This document shows positions 50,432 to 62,100 of a DNA stretch of 64,000 bases, piece by piece. The position numbers and the translations under genes are program-made. The DNA comes from Myxococcales bacterium (GTDB taxonomy: Bacteria > Myxococcota > UBA727 > VGSZ01). Every line of letters starts with the position of its first letter. Within the stretch, counting starts at the first letter, position 1. The notes below the pieces were generated by a model, which worked only from the letters and a program-made list of their open reading frames with translations, was not told the DNA's origin and searched no databases. Location: positions 114,488 through 178,487 of the forward strand of contig JAHFED010000004.1 in the NCBI GenBank assembly GCA_023248635.1, read 5' to 3'.

Positions 50432-51360
50432 ACGCCAAGCAGATCGTGGTGCTGACGGGATTGTCGGGCGCGGGCAAGACGACGGCGGCGCGTGCCCTCG
50501 AAGACCTGGGCTTCTTCGTCGTCGACAACCTGCCACCACAGCTGATCGAGCCCCTCATCGCCTTTGCCGACAGCGCCGCCGGCGAGGGGCGCAAGCGCTT
50601 GGCCTTCGTGATCGACGCTCGCGAAGTTGCTTTCCTGCGTGAGTTTCCGACGACGTGGGAGCGCTTGCAGGCTTCGGGGCACCGTCTGCTGCTGCTCTTT
50701 TTGGATTGCGCCGACGATGTGCTGGTGCGGCGTTTTCAAGAGACTCGACGACGTCATCCTCTCGACAACACCGACAAAGCCGAAAACCAAAGCGGCATCG
50801 GCACCGGCTTGTTGGCCGCCATCAATGCCGAGCGCGAGTTGCTGTCCGAGATGCGCGCCCGCGCCGATCATGTGATCGAGACGCGCGCACTCTCGGTGCA
50901 CGAGCTCAAGGGTCTGGTGATCGAGCGCTTCGGCGACGAGCGCTCGGGCTTGACCATCACCCTGACCAGCTTCGGCTTCAAGCACGGCCTGCCCACCGAC
51001 CTCGACATGTGCTTCGACGCCCGCTTCTTGCCGAACCCCTATTTCGTCGACGCCTTGCGCAGCCGGAGCGGTCTCGACGCCGACGTCGCCGCCTACGTGC
51101 TGGGGCAGCCCGACGCCGCCGTCTTCCTCGACAAGGTCTGCGACTTGGTGGCCTTCTTGATCCCGCGCTTCGTCGCCGAGGGGAAGAGCTACGCCACGGT
51201 CGCCATCGGCTGCACCGGCGGACGGCACCGCTCCGTCGCCCTGGTCGAGGCCGGCGTGGCAGTCCTGCGGGGCCTGGGCTTCGACGTCAAGGTGCGGCAC
51301 CGCGACGTGGGACGAAATTCTTCGCCCTCAGGCCGGGCGGTCGACGAGGAACACCGATGA
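50428..51360 (+). CDS. rapZ: RapZ-type RNase adapter / nucleotide-binding protein
   Basis: This 310-residue protein starts with GTG, overlapping the previous gene by four bases. Walker A 'VLTGLSGAGKTTAARAL' (about residues 8-24) and 'FFVVDNLPPQL' match the family. The C-terminal RNA/sugar-sensing half has 'SFGFKHGLPTDLDMCFDARF', 'LPNPYFVDALR' and 'VAIGCTGGRHRSVALVE', all diagnostic of RapZ. In enteric bacteria it senses glucosamine-6-phosphate and presents small RNAs to RNase E; in others it is near hprK and pts genes. Here it overlaps the HPr gene by ATGA, so both are made together. No hprK is visible. Confidence 0.95.
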   Translation: MNAKQIVVLTGLSGAGKTTAARALEDLGFFVVDNLPPQLIEPLIAFADSAAGEGRKRLAFVIDAREVAFLREFPTTWERLQASGHRLLLLFLDCADDVLVRRFQETRRRHPLDNTDKAENQSGIGTGLLAAINAERELLSEMRARADHVIETRALSVHELKGLVIERFGDERSGLTITLTSFGFKHGLPTDLDMCFDARFLPNPYFVDALRSRSGLDADVAAYVLGQPDAAVFLDKVCDLVAFLIPRFVAEGKSYATVAIGCTGGRHRSVALVEAGVAVLRGLGFDVKVRHRDVGRNSSPSGRAVDEEHR

Positions 51361-51638
51361 GCGAGCTGCGCCGACAAGTGACCATCGTGAACGAGCTGGG
51401 GCTCCACGCCCGCGCGGCCTCCAAGCTGGTGCAGCTGACGTCGCGATACCCTGTTGAAGTGCAGATAGGGCGCGAAGACATGATGGTGAATGCCAAATCC
51501 ATCATGGGAGTTTTAATGCTGGCGGCCTGCAAAGGAAGCGAGCTGATGATCGTTGCCAGCGGCGACGAACAGAAGGCCGGCGAAGTCATCGAGGCGCTGG
51601 TTCAGCTCATCAGCGACCGATTTGGTGAAGGAAAATAG
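51357..51638 (+). CDS. HPr phosphocarrier protein
   Basis: This 93-residue protein starts with an ATG overlapping the RapZ stop. It has the phosphorylated His17 in 'NELGLHARAASKLVQL' and the regulatory Ser48 in 'NAKSIMGVLMLAA', corresponding to Ser46 of Bacillus HPr. So both PTS phosphorylation and control by an HPr kinase are possible, though neither EI nor HPr kinase is in this window. Codons from the middle of the gene on are noticeably more A+T-rich than in the neighbours. It most likely acts in a regulatory nitrogen- or carbon-type PTS typical of this lineage. Confidence 0.95.
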   Translation: MSELRRQVTIVNELGLHARAASKLVQLTSRYPVEVQIGREDMMVNAKSIMGVLMLAACKGSELMIVASGDEQKAGEVIEALVQLISDRFGEGK

Positions 51639-51848
51639 ATCAAGTCGGGATCCCATCACGCTCTTGTTTCTGGACCTGGCTCCGCGCGCCGCGTCGCGGT
51701 GGTGCGCGCGGCCTGCTCGGGCGTGTGGCCGCCCTGCGCGGGCCCGGTGCCCATCAATGTCGGGCGCAAGTCGACGTCGGCGGCGGGTATTTTTTCCTTC
51801 GCGCGAGATCTCTTGCCGTCGTCACCGCAGGACGTGACCTCGCTTGCC

Positions 51849-51854
51849 AGGAGG
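51849..51854 (+). promoter_or_regulatory. Perfect Shine-Dalgarno AGGAGG
   Basis: AGGAGG lies 5 bases before the ATG at 51860 and decides that start over the longer open frame from 51725. Confidence 0.8.
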
Positions 51855-51859
51855 TTGCG

Positions 51860-52792
51860 ATGAACAACAAGAAGCACTGGATCGCGCTGGCCCTCGTGAT
51901 GTTGGCGGCGCCGGTGATTGCGCAGAAAGCAAAGCCGAAGTCGGCGGAGGCCGAGGCCACCTATCGCGACATACAGACGACGCTGGGCAGTGTTCCGGCC
52001 TTCTTCAAGGCCTACCCGGAGTACGCCATCGCCGGCGCATGGGAGGCGATGAAGAGCGTGCAGATGAACCCCAACACGGCGCTGACGGCGAAGCAGAAGG
52101 AGCTCATCGGCCTCGGCGTCTCCGCCCAGATTCCCTGCGCCTACTGCATCTACTTCCACACCGAAGGAGCCAAGGCGCAAGGCGCCACCGACGAGGAGAT
52201 CAAGCACGCCATCGTCGAGGCCGGGCTGACGCGCGAGTGGAGCACCGTGCTCAACGGGCTTCAGCAAGATGAAGCGGCGTTCAAAGCCGAGATGACCAAG
52301 ATGGCGGAGTTCAGCGCCAAGCAGGCGGCGTCGAAGGCGCCCCCGCCCCCAGCGATGCCGATCACCGATGCGGCGTCGGCGATGAAAGACATGGAGCGCA
52401 ACCTGGGCATGGTGCCCACCTTCGCGCGCGGGCTGCCGCCCGAGGGCGTGGCCGGCATGTGGCGACAGTGGAAATCCATCGAGCTCAACCCCAGCGCGCC
52501 CCTCGACATGAAGACCACCGGTCTCATTGGTCTGGCTGTCGCTGCTCAGACGCCGTGCCGCTACTGCGTCATCGCCGACCAGGAATTCTCCCGCGTCAAC
52601 GGCGTCACCGAGCGCGAGAGGCACGAAGCCGTCGCCATCGCTGCCATCGTGCGCCACTGGAGCACCTTCTTGAACGGCGCCCAGATCGACGAAGGCCAGT
52701 TCCGCGCCGACGTCGACCGCGTCATGGCCAATGTCAAACGCTCGGGCGGCAAGATGGAACCCCCCCGCGGCACCGGAGCCAAGGCCAGGTAG
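51860..52792 (+). CDS. Secreted double carboxymuconolactone-decarboxylase (AhpD-like) protein
   Basis: The ATG at 51860 follows a perfect AGGAGG and begins a signal peptide ('MNNKKHWIALALVMLAAPVI', then Ala). The 310 residues hold two AhpD/CMD domains in tandem. The first has the full redox motif C-x-x-C-x-x-x-H (Cys93, Cys96, His100: 'CAYCIYFH'). The second has Cys233 and Cys236 but Asp240 in place of the His ('CRYCVIAD'). A Pro-rich linker (about 155-165) joins them. CMD proteins reduce peroxides or transfer electrons in oxidative defence, normally in the cytoplasm; this one is predicted periplasmic. The second half may be structural. Confidence 0.88.
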   Translation: MNNKKHWIALALVMLAAPVIAQKAKPKSAEAEATYRDIQTTLGSVPAFFKAYPEYAIAGAWEAMKSVQMNPNTALTAKQKELIGLGVSAQIPCAYCIYFHTEGAKAQGATDEEIKHAIVEAGLTREWSTVLNGLQQDEAAFKAEMTKMAEFSAKQAASKAPPPPAMPITDAASAMKDMERNLGMVPTFARGLPPEGVAGMWRQWKSIELNPSAPLDMKTTGLIGLAVAAQTPCRYCVIADQEFSRVNGVTERERHEAVAIAAIVRHWSTFLNGAQIDEGQFRADVDRVMANVKRSGGKMEPPRGTGAKAR

Positions 52793-53009
52793 CGTGCCGA
52801 GGCGGAGGCGGCCATGGGGCCGCTTTCGCCTCGCGAAGGGACGCAGCACCGGCGGGTCCGCAAGCGAAGGCAGGGTGACGATGACGAAGCCCTACGGGGA
52901 GGGCCGGCGCGTCCGATCAGCCGTGTGATCCACGTCATCCTCTCCCCCGTCTTGTGGTGCCTTTTCAAGGAGCGAAGCCCACCCCATGGTCGGCGGGTGA
53001 GGTGCTTCC

Positions 53010-54587
53010 ATGCGTTGCTGCGTCCCCGCTTTGTTTGCTTCTGCCCTGGCCTTGATCACCGCGTGTGGACCCGAGATCCCCGGCGAAGAAATCGCTGAGG
53101 GTGAAGGGGAAGAAGGCGAGGGCGAGGAAGGCGAAGGCGACGCCGGCGAAGGCGAGGGCGACGAAGGCGAGGGCGACGAAGGCGAAGGCGAAGGCGAGGG
53201 CGAGGGCGGCGAAGGAGAAGGCGAAGGCGAAGGCGAAGGCGAAGGCTAAGGGGAAGGCGAAGGCGAACCCGCCTGCGTCGACAATGGCCAATGCGCGCTG
53301 GGTTTCCTCTGCATCGATGGAGACTGCGCCCCGGGCTGCACCAACAACCGCGACTGCCCCGACACCCTCGTGTGCGACCTCGCTCTCGGCGACCACGGAC
53401 GCTGCGTGCAATGCGCGGTGGCCGCCGACTGCGCCGACAACCAAGCCTGCGTCGACAGCCAGTGCCGCGACGCTTGTGCCAACGACGACGACTGCGCCGG
53501 CGACGACGTCTGCGACGTGGGCGGATCGGTGTGCGTTCAATGTCTCGTCGACGACGATTGCGCGGCGGGCACTCTCTGCACCGAACAGCGCTGCACCTTG
53601 GGCTGCCGCGACGATCGCGATTGCCCAGACACTCAGGTGTGCGGCCCGCACGACTTGTGCGTCGATGGCTGCGCCGACGACGGCGGATGCCCCAACGGGT
53701 CCTTCTGCAACACCTCGCACGTGTGCGCGTTGGGCTGCAACGCCGACGACGACCGCTGTGCTGGACCGCAGGTGTGCGGGCCCGATGATCGCTGCGCGCT
53801 GGACTGCTCGGGCAACCCCGACGTCTGCGGCCCCCAGCAGGAATGCAGCGGCGGCATCTGCGTCGCCAGCGACGATCCCGAATGCACCATCGACGACGAT
53901 TGCGGCTTCTTCGCCCCCCGTTGCAACGCCTCGGGCGTATGCGTGGCCTGCCTGGAGCAAGCCGACTGCGACTTCGGCGGCGGCTTCCTCACCTGCCTGG
54001 CGGCCGACCAGCAATGCCACCCGACCTGCGGCGGCGGCGGCGGCTGCTTCGCCGGCGTCTGCGACGACGACAGCAACCTCTGCGTACAATGCAACGTCGA
54101 CGACGACTGTGCCCAGGGACAGCGCTGCAGAAGCGATCACGTTTGCGAGCTGGTCATCCCCGCGGTTCCTCTGTGTGCGGACTGCGACCAGGCCGACGAC
54201 GTCTGCGGCCCCGGCAACCTCTGCGTGCTGCGCACCATCACCGATGGCTTCAATCCCGTGCGGGAGACCGCCTGCGGCATCGACTGCTCCGACGACGGCG
54301 TCTGCCCCCAGGGCTTTGCCTGTGAGCTCGTCGTGCGGGGCGGAGCAGCGGTGGGCGAGCAATGCGTGCCGGCCTCCCGCGCGGTCGACGTACAGACCTG
54401 CGTGGCGGTGCGCGATGCGCGCGAAGATGCAGTCTGCGTGCAAGACGACGACTGCGGCGCGGGCCCGGTCGACGACGGCGCCTGCGTCGACGGCGTGTGC
54501 TCCCTGCCCTGCGCCGTGGACCAGGACTGCTTCGAGGGTGAGACCTGCGCTCCAGTGATCGGCGGCCCCACCAACGCCTGCCAATGA
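53010..54587 (+). pseudogene. Cys-rich (GE)n lipoprotein interrupted by an in-frame stop
   Basis: The gene starts at ATG 53010 with GAGG upstream and a lipoprotein signal 'MRCCVPALFASALALITAC' (Cys19), followed by a long Gly-Glu spacer. At 53247-53249 a TAA interrupts this spacer. The same frame then continues without a break through more GE codons (GGG GAA GGC GAA) into a Cys-rich body of about 440 residues ('CVDNGQCALGFLCIDGDC', 'CADNQACVDSQCRDACANDD'), ending at 54587. An internal GTG at 53370 would give a body without signal. One GAA-to-TAA change explains the stop. Stops in this place could also be a sequence error; otherwise only a 79-residue lipoprotein is made. The stop overlaps the next gene (ATGA). 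Confidence 0.75.
53096..53273 (+). repeat. Long (GE)n-coding repeat with internal stop
   Basis: About 175 bases of GGCGAG/GGCGAA units with Asp variants (GEGD), coding for alternating Gly-Glu. Units at the end are all GGCGAA, except the TAA GGG at 53247-53252. It is prone to slippage and to read-alignment error. Confidence 0.85.
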
Positions 54588-55024
54588 CGTTGGCGCCGAG
54601 CACGCCCTCGCAGGTGCCTGCGTTGGCGCCGTCGCCGTCACCGGGAACAGGCCTCAGCGTCGACGACTTCGCCTCCTTCTTGCGCGCGCAGCGCTCCTTG
54701 GAGCTCACGCGGGCTTGGCTGCTGGGCGCGGCGGGCTGGTTTCCCGCGTTCGGCGTGGTGGCGTCGGTGTTCGGAGTGTGGACGCTCACGCAGATGACGT
54801 TGCTGGTGCTCCTCGCCCTCGGGCCGATGATCAACTTCGGTCTTTATCGCCTGTCGAAGCAGCGGGCGCGCCGTAAGCTCGAAGAAGAGAGCTCACTCGG
54901 AGCGCGAGACATCGAGATACTCGAGGCTCTTTGTCGACGAGCGCGCTTGCCGAAACACGAGCGACACGCGCGGGAATTGCTTGGGCTGTGGAATGCCGAC
55001 GCAGCCGCCCTGCTCCCACGGTGA
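54584..55024 (+). CDS. Small two-span membrane protein
   Basis: The ATG overlaps the preceding stop by four bases. The 146 residues have a Pro/Ser-rich N-terminus (1-25), two hydrophobic spans ('FPAFGVVASVFGVWTLTQM', 'LLVLLALGPMINFGLYRLS') at about 50-90, and a basic helical C-terminus ('RARRKLEEESSLGARDIEIL', 'LCRRARLPKHERHARELLG'). It is coupled to the disrupted lipoprotein gene. No family is recognised. Confidence 0.7.
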   Translation: MTLAPSTPSQVPALAPSPSPGTGLSVDDFASFLRAQRSLELTRAWLLGAAGWFPAFGVVASVFGVWTLTQMTLLVLLALGPMINFGLYRLSKQRARRKLEEESSLGARDIEILEALCRRARLPKHERHARELLGLWNADAAALLPR

Positions 55025-55042
55025 CCAGGCGCGACCTGACGC

Positions 55043-55852
55043 TCACTCTTTGGGAAGGCGCAGGGCGATGGCGTCGCGCAACACTTCGGCCTGCACCAGC
55101 AGGTCTTCGCCAACGGCGTCGCCGCCGCTGTCCCATTCGCGCAGCTCGTCGATCACTTTGACGACGGCGGTGAGGGCCTTGCGCAGGTGGCGCACCTTGT
55201 CGTCGGCCTGCTTGGGCTTGCTCGACTCGGGGATGGAGTCCGACAACGCTCGCTTCAGCGCGCTGGCACTCTCGCCGTCCATCGCCGCCCGCTTGAGGGA
55301 GAGGTAGGCGTCTTCGCTGACGCGGGCCTGGTCGTAGGCCTTCTTGGCGTCGGCGAGCACCGAGATGCAGTTCAGGTCGGGCAACTCGCCAGGGGGAAGC
55401 GCACCAGAATTCGGCGCTGTGCGCTTGGCGAGCTCGCTGGCGCTCTTGGGAGGCAAGTATTCGGGCGCTTCTTCGCCGAGCCAGCTCCAGCTGCGCACCA
55501 GCTTCTTGGCCGTGGCGCCGCTGATGAACAGCTCGTCGGCGCAGAAGCGCTCGAAGGAGGCGTAGCCCCAGGTCTTGAACGCGCCGCTGCGCAGTACGCC
55601 CGCCAGGTGCTCCCCGAGGATGACCCACGAGCTCTTGAAGGCCAGCGCGGACTCCAGCACACGGTAGCGCTCGCTGTCGGCCTCGAGGCCCGCCATCTTG
55701 CCCAGGATCGAGACCTCGGCATGAGTCAGATCGGGTGCCTTGGACATGGCCGACTTCGACGACGGCGCCTTCTTCTTCGGCGCCTTTTTCGGGATCTTTT
55801 TCGGGGTCTTGCTGGCGGCCTTCTTGGGGGCCTTCTTTTTGGTCTTGGCCAC
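55043..55852 (-). CDS. Lys-rich histone-H1-like tail with predicted DNA-binding helical domain
   Basis: This 269-residue protein starts with GTG at 55852, 8 bases after the helicase stop, so it is in the helicase operon. The first ~35 residues are an Ala/Lys/Pro tail ('KKKAPKKAASKTPKKIPKKA') like histone H1 tails. A helical domain follows (about 36-110) with 'FERFCADELFISGATAKKLV', which looks like a helix-turn-helix. Then comes a helical region with 'LKRAAMDGESASALKRALSD' and an acidic C-terminus. Nucleic-acid binding is likely from the charge and the HTH; the exact role is unknown. Histone-H1-like tails are known in some bacterial nucleoid proteins. Confidence 0.78.
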   Translation of the reverse strand: MAKTKKKAPKKAASKTPKKIPKKAPKKKAPSSKSAMSKAPDLTHAEVSILGKMAGLEADSERYRVLESALAFKSSWVILGEHLAGVLRSGAFKTWGYASFERFCADELFISGATAKKLVRSWSWLGEEAPEYLPPKSASELAKRTAPNSGALPPGELPDLNCISVLADAKKAYDQARVSEDAYLSLKRAAMDGESASALKRALSDSIPESSKPKQADDKVRHLRKALTAVVKVIDELREWDSGGDAVGEDLLVQAEVLRDAIALRLPKE

Positions 55853-55860
55853 GTCGTTTT

Positions 55861-57885
<2,025 letters not shown>

Positions 57886-58015
57886 CAGGCCGGGGGATGG
57901 CGCCAGATGCCCAGCTTGTAAAGCGCATGCGGCATGGGGGCGGGACTGCAGCAACCACAGGCGACGACGGCAGACGGGGCCTTGGTGGTCGTCTTGCAGT
58001 TGGGAAACGACGATA

Positions 58016-58044
58016 TTATTACCGATCAGTCTTCGATGTCTGAA
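58016..58044 (-). promoter_or_regulatory. Candidate sigma-70-type promoter of the helicase operon
   Basis: On the reverse strand TTCAGA (58039-58044) and TAATAA (58016-58021) are 17 bases apart, in an unusually A+T-rich patch. It lies just after the stop of the PD40 gene and about 130 bases before the helicase ATG. The long leader would fit cold-regulated helicase mRNAs. Confidence 0.4.
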
Positions 58045-58051
58045 TAGGAGA

Positions 58052-59017
58052 TTACTGACTTGATTCGTCAGGAGCGGCGACAACGAACAGTTGTGTGCCG
58101 GCTGAACCGTCAGGGTCTCCTGCGACGGACTCGAACGCGATGCGCGACCCATCGGGTGAGAAGGCAGGTGCTCCGTCGTAGGCGGCCGCTTCGCTGGTGA
58201 TGCGTGTTCGCTCGCCGCTGGCCACGTCGACGACGAACACGCTGGCGAGATCGTCGACACTTCCGGAAAACACCACGCGGCGGCCATCGTTGTCGAAGGA
58301 TGCGTCCGTCTCCTCGCCGCTGCCGCTCGTCAGGGGTCGCTGCTCGCTGCCATCCTCCTGCATCAGCCAGAGGTGCAGGCCGTCGCCGTCTCGACGCTGA
58401 AAAACGATCGCGTTGCCGGCCGGAGACCAATTGGGCTGCCGATCATCGGCGCTGCCGTCGGTGAGCGGCACGGGTGGAAGAGAGCCGTCGACGGGCGCCA
58501 CCATGAGGATCCCCGGGCCGGCGCCGAGGTCCTCGGGGTCTGGGACGTCGTCATCGGCCGGCTCGGTGTGAGATTCGAAAACGACCTGGGTGCCATCGGG
58601 CGAAAGCGAGGGCTCGAAAGCGAGCAGGCCCTCACGTGCGGTCACGGGGACCTCGTCACCGGGGCCTCCGGCATCGTCGATGACAAAGACCTCGTCGTGG
58701 GGCGCGCGGCTCGAGGTGAAGACGATCTGTCGCGAGACCGGGCTCCAGCAGGCACCGGGAAGATTGATGTTGTCGCTGCCATCGCTGACCAGGGTCGTCG
58801 TCGCGGCAGACTCGATTTCGCCGATGACGAGGTCGGCAGGTCCGTCGTTGTAGGCGCCGGCAAAGCGCGTGAAGAGCAGCCGATCACCCTCGGGAGAAAA
58901 GCAGGGGTTTTGGGCGCTGCCCTCGAGGTCAAACTGCAGCAGCTGGGCGCCGTCGGCACGAGGGATCACGGGTGCGCCACACCCTGTCACCAGCAGGCAG
59001 ACGATGATGAGGCGCAT
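58052..59017 (-). CDS. PD40/TolB-like propeller lipoprotein
   Basis: I use the ATG at 59017, which starts a lipoprotein signal 'MRLIIVCLLVTGC' (Cys13); the frame upstream includes an 18-base tandem repeat and has no signal. The 321 residues form about six PD40 blades, each with a W/F-S-P-x-G unit: 'CFSPEGDRLLFTR', 'CWSPVSRQIVFTSS', 'LSPDGTQVVFES', 'NWSPAGNAIVFQR', 'FDNDGRRVVFSGS', 'FSPDGSRIAFES'. This is a TolB-like beta propeller, probably facing the periplasm or cell surface, with a binding role. It has no Pal or Tol gene beside it. Confidence 0.88.
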   Translation of the reverse strand: MRLIIVCLLVTGCGAPVIPRADGAQLLQFDLEGSAQNPCFSPEGDRLLFTRFAGAYNDGPADLVIGEIESAATTTLVSDGSDNINLPGACWSPVSRQIVFTSSRAPHDEVFVIDDAGGPGDEVPVTAREGLLAFEPSLSPDGTQVVFESHTEPADDDVPDPEDLGAGPGILMVAPVDGSLPPVPLTDGSADDRQPNWSPAGNAIVFQRRDGDGLHLWLMQEDGSEQRPLTSGSGEETDASFDNDGRRVVFSGSVDDLASVFVVDVASGERTRITSEAAAYDGAPAFSPDGSRIAFESVAGDPDGSAGTQLFVVAAPDESSQ

Positions 59018-59045
59018 GCGCCCATCGTACTGCAGGTGCATTCCG

Positions 59046-59086
59046 GCGACGACTCCGCCCTTGGCGACGACTCCGCCCTTGGCGAG
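59046..59086 (-). repeat. 18-bp tandem repeat upstream of the PD40 gene
   Basis: GGCGACGACTCCGCCCTT occurs at 59046-59063 and again, identical, at 59064-59081, followed by the start of a third copy. It lies in the 125-base gap before the PD40 lipoprotein start and could affect its leader. Confidence 0.65.
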
Positions 59087-59142
59087 GGCTTGACGCGTGT
59101 TTGGGTTCACGACCCTCCTGAGCGTGCCGGCCGCTGCATCGG

Positions 59143-62100
59143 TCAGGTCGAACGGCGACGACGTCGGCCCAGGAGCAGCAGCCCGAGCGCGAGGACGGCC
59201 GTTGGTGACGACGTCGACGCGCAGCCGGTCTTCTCGGGGGCCGTGGGCTCGGGTGCGGGTGCCGCGACCTCGTCGAGCCGGACGCACACGCTGGGCTCGT
59301 CGCCGCACAAAAAGCCCGCCTCGACCGCGCACGCGGCGGAGCAGCCGTCGCCTGCGCTCTGGTTGCCGTCGTCGCAGCTCTCGTCGTCGATGCTCACCCC
59401 GTCGCCACAGAGCGCGCGGCAGCCGACGTCGTCGCACTCCCACCCCGGTGGCAGCTGCTGCTCCACCGCTTCGTCCAGGTCGACGCCGCCGCCCACGTGG
59501 TCCAGGTCGTCGACGTCGACGTCGGCTTCGTCTTTCACATCCCTGATCACCAGGTCACCGCCGACAGCTCCCAGCTCGCCCAAGCCGACGTCGGTGATGG
59601 CGTCGTTGTCCTCGATCCGCAGGTCGCCACCTACGGTCGCCAGCGAATCCAGACCGATCCCCTGCAGCGAGGCGTTGTCGCTGACATCGAGGTCGCCGCC
59701 CACGGTGCTCAGCTCGAGCAGGTCAACGTCGACCAGCGCGTCGTTGTCGCTCACCACCAGGTCGCCGCCGATCTCCTGCAGCAACGGGAGCACCAGCTCG
59801 GTCAACGCGGGGTTGCCGGAAACAGCGAGGTCGCCGTCGATGTGAATCACCTCGTCGAAGACCACGCGTGTGAGTAGATCGTTGCCGAGCACGATCAGGT
59901 TGCCGTGCACCAGCACGAGCGCCGGGAGCTCGAGGTCGGCAAGCACCGGGTTGGCGATGATCTCCAAGTTGCCGCCGACCTCGGCAAGCGCCGGCAGCTC
60001 GACGGCGGTGAGGACCTCGTTGTCGCTGATGAGCACGTCGCCGTCGGTGGCGCTCAGCTGCGGCAGCGACAGGGAGGTGAGCGCGTCGCCGTTGTCCACC
60101 ACGAGCGCCCCCAGGTGCACCAGGTCGGTCAGCGTCAGCGACACGACGGAGCCCCCGACGAACAGCCGGCCCGTGATGACCTGCACCGAGGGGATGACGA
60201 TGTCAGCGGCGGGACCCACGATGTGCAGATCGCCGATGACGCATTTCACTGTCTCAGGATCATCCGGCAAGTCCTCAGGGACTGCGATGGTGAAGACGCC
60301 GACGACGACGCCCTCGCCGAGACAAGCGTCCGGTAGGGTCGGCACGTCGAGGGCATCGACGCGGCCGTCGCCGTCGAGGTCGTCGACGTTGGACTCGAGG
60401 GCATTGTTGAGGCGATCGCCGTCGGAGTCGAAGCGTGCCTCCACGCCATCGGCCAGACCGTCGTCGTCGCTGTCGGCGTCTCGGGGATCGGTGCCGAAGC
60501 CGCCCGCGTCTGAGCTCTCCTCCCGGTTCGTCAGGCCGTCGTGGTCGCGATCGCAGTCGTCGTCGTCAGGGCTGGGGTTGCAGGCGTCGTCGTCGTCGTC
60601 TTCCTCAAAGGCCATTCGGTCGTCGTGGTCGGCGTCGACGACGTTCGACTCGAGGGCGTCGATGATCCCGTCGCCGTCGGTATCGGCGAGGCCTTCGGCG
60701 CCATCGCTCGTGCCGTCACCGTCACTGTCGACGATCAAGGGGTTGGTGCCGCGCAGCCGCTCGGTGGCGTTGTCGAGGCCGTCGCGATCGCGGTCACAGT
60801 GGTCGGCGTCGAGGTTTTGCGCGCACGCGTCCACCGTCAGGCCCAAGCACACCTCCGCCAACGCGTTGGGCACGCAGGGGTCAGCGTCGCTCACATCGAG
60901 CACGTCGGAAAACCCGTCGCCGTCGCGGTCCTGCGTGGACTCGAACGCATCGCCAACGCCGTCGCCGTCGCTGTCGGCGTTGTTCGGATCGGTGCCAATC
61001 AGCAGCTCCCGCCCGCGCGTCAGACCGTCGCCGTCGGCGTCGCAGAGGAACTGCGCGGCGTCGGGCTCGCAGGGGTCACCGTCGTCGCGGTCGTGCACGG
61101 CAAAGGCGCCATCGCGGTCGAGGTCGACGTCGGCTTCGACGCCATCGAGGATGCCATCGTCGTCGACGTCGGCGTCGTTGTCGTCGGCGTTGCGCTGTTG
61201 CTCGAGCAGGCGCACCAGGCCGTCGCGATCGAAGTCACATCGTGGGTCGAGGGGGTCAGGGATGCAGGCATCGAAGTTGTCGGGGTCGGTGGGGTCCCCG
61301 ACGCCGTCGCCGTCGCTGTCCCCGAGGGCCTCGAAGGCGTCGCCAACGCCGTCGTCGTCGGTGTCGCGATCGCTGGGGTCGGTGCCGCGAACCTGCTCGG
61401 CGTCGGCTGTGAGTGAGTCGCCGTCGAGGTCGCACACCGCGGGTACCGCCGCCGGCACGCAGGGGTCGCTGTCGTCGCGGTCGTCCAGCTCCGAGGTGCC
61501 GTCGCCATCGGCGTCGCGGAAGGTCGACTCGAGGGCATCGATGAGCCCGTCGCCGTCGCGGTCGCCCACGCCTTCGGCGGCGTCGGACTGGCCGTCGCCG
61601 TCGCTGTCGGCGAGCAGCTCATTGGTGCCGTTTTGGCGTTCAACGTCGTTGTCGAGACCGTCGTTGTCGCGGTCGCAGAACGGGCCTCCGAAGTCCGGAG
61701 CGCAGGGATCGGTGAAGAACACCGGCGACATCTCCGAGGAGCGCTGGTCCACGGTGGCCACCGCCATCAGGCGCGGCTCCTGGTCGAAAGTCGTCACGCC
61801 CTTGTTGAGCAAGAGGCGAAAAGCAAAGCGCGCGACGTCGTCGTCGGCGCCCCAGAGCGGATCGTTGTAGGAGCCCGTGGTGGCGTCGTCGTCAAACGCG
61901 GGATCACCTTCGATGGCGGCGCCGAGGAGGCGCAGCGGTTGGGCATCCCCGCTGTCCCGGTCGGCGGCGTAGAAGGTGACCTGCGCGCCCGCTTGCACCA
62001 GCCCTCGCGCCACCAGCACCGTGCCTTCGCGTCGGACCGACTCGATGAAGGGATGGTTGAGCACGCCGTCGCCGTCGCCCGCGTCGTTGCCGGTCCGACC

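Noticed and set aside
53096..53273. Regular repeat that could suggest a CRISPR array
   Set aside because: The unit is a 6-base coding repeat (GGCGAA) without spacers, and no cas genes are in the window.
60301..61700. Dense GTCGTC/GACGAC repeats
   Set aside because: They are Asp codons of the calcium-binding thrombospondin-3 repeats, not a separate DNA element.
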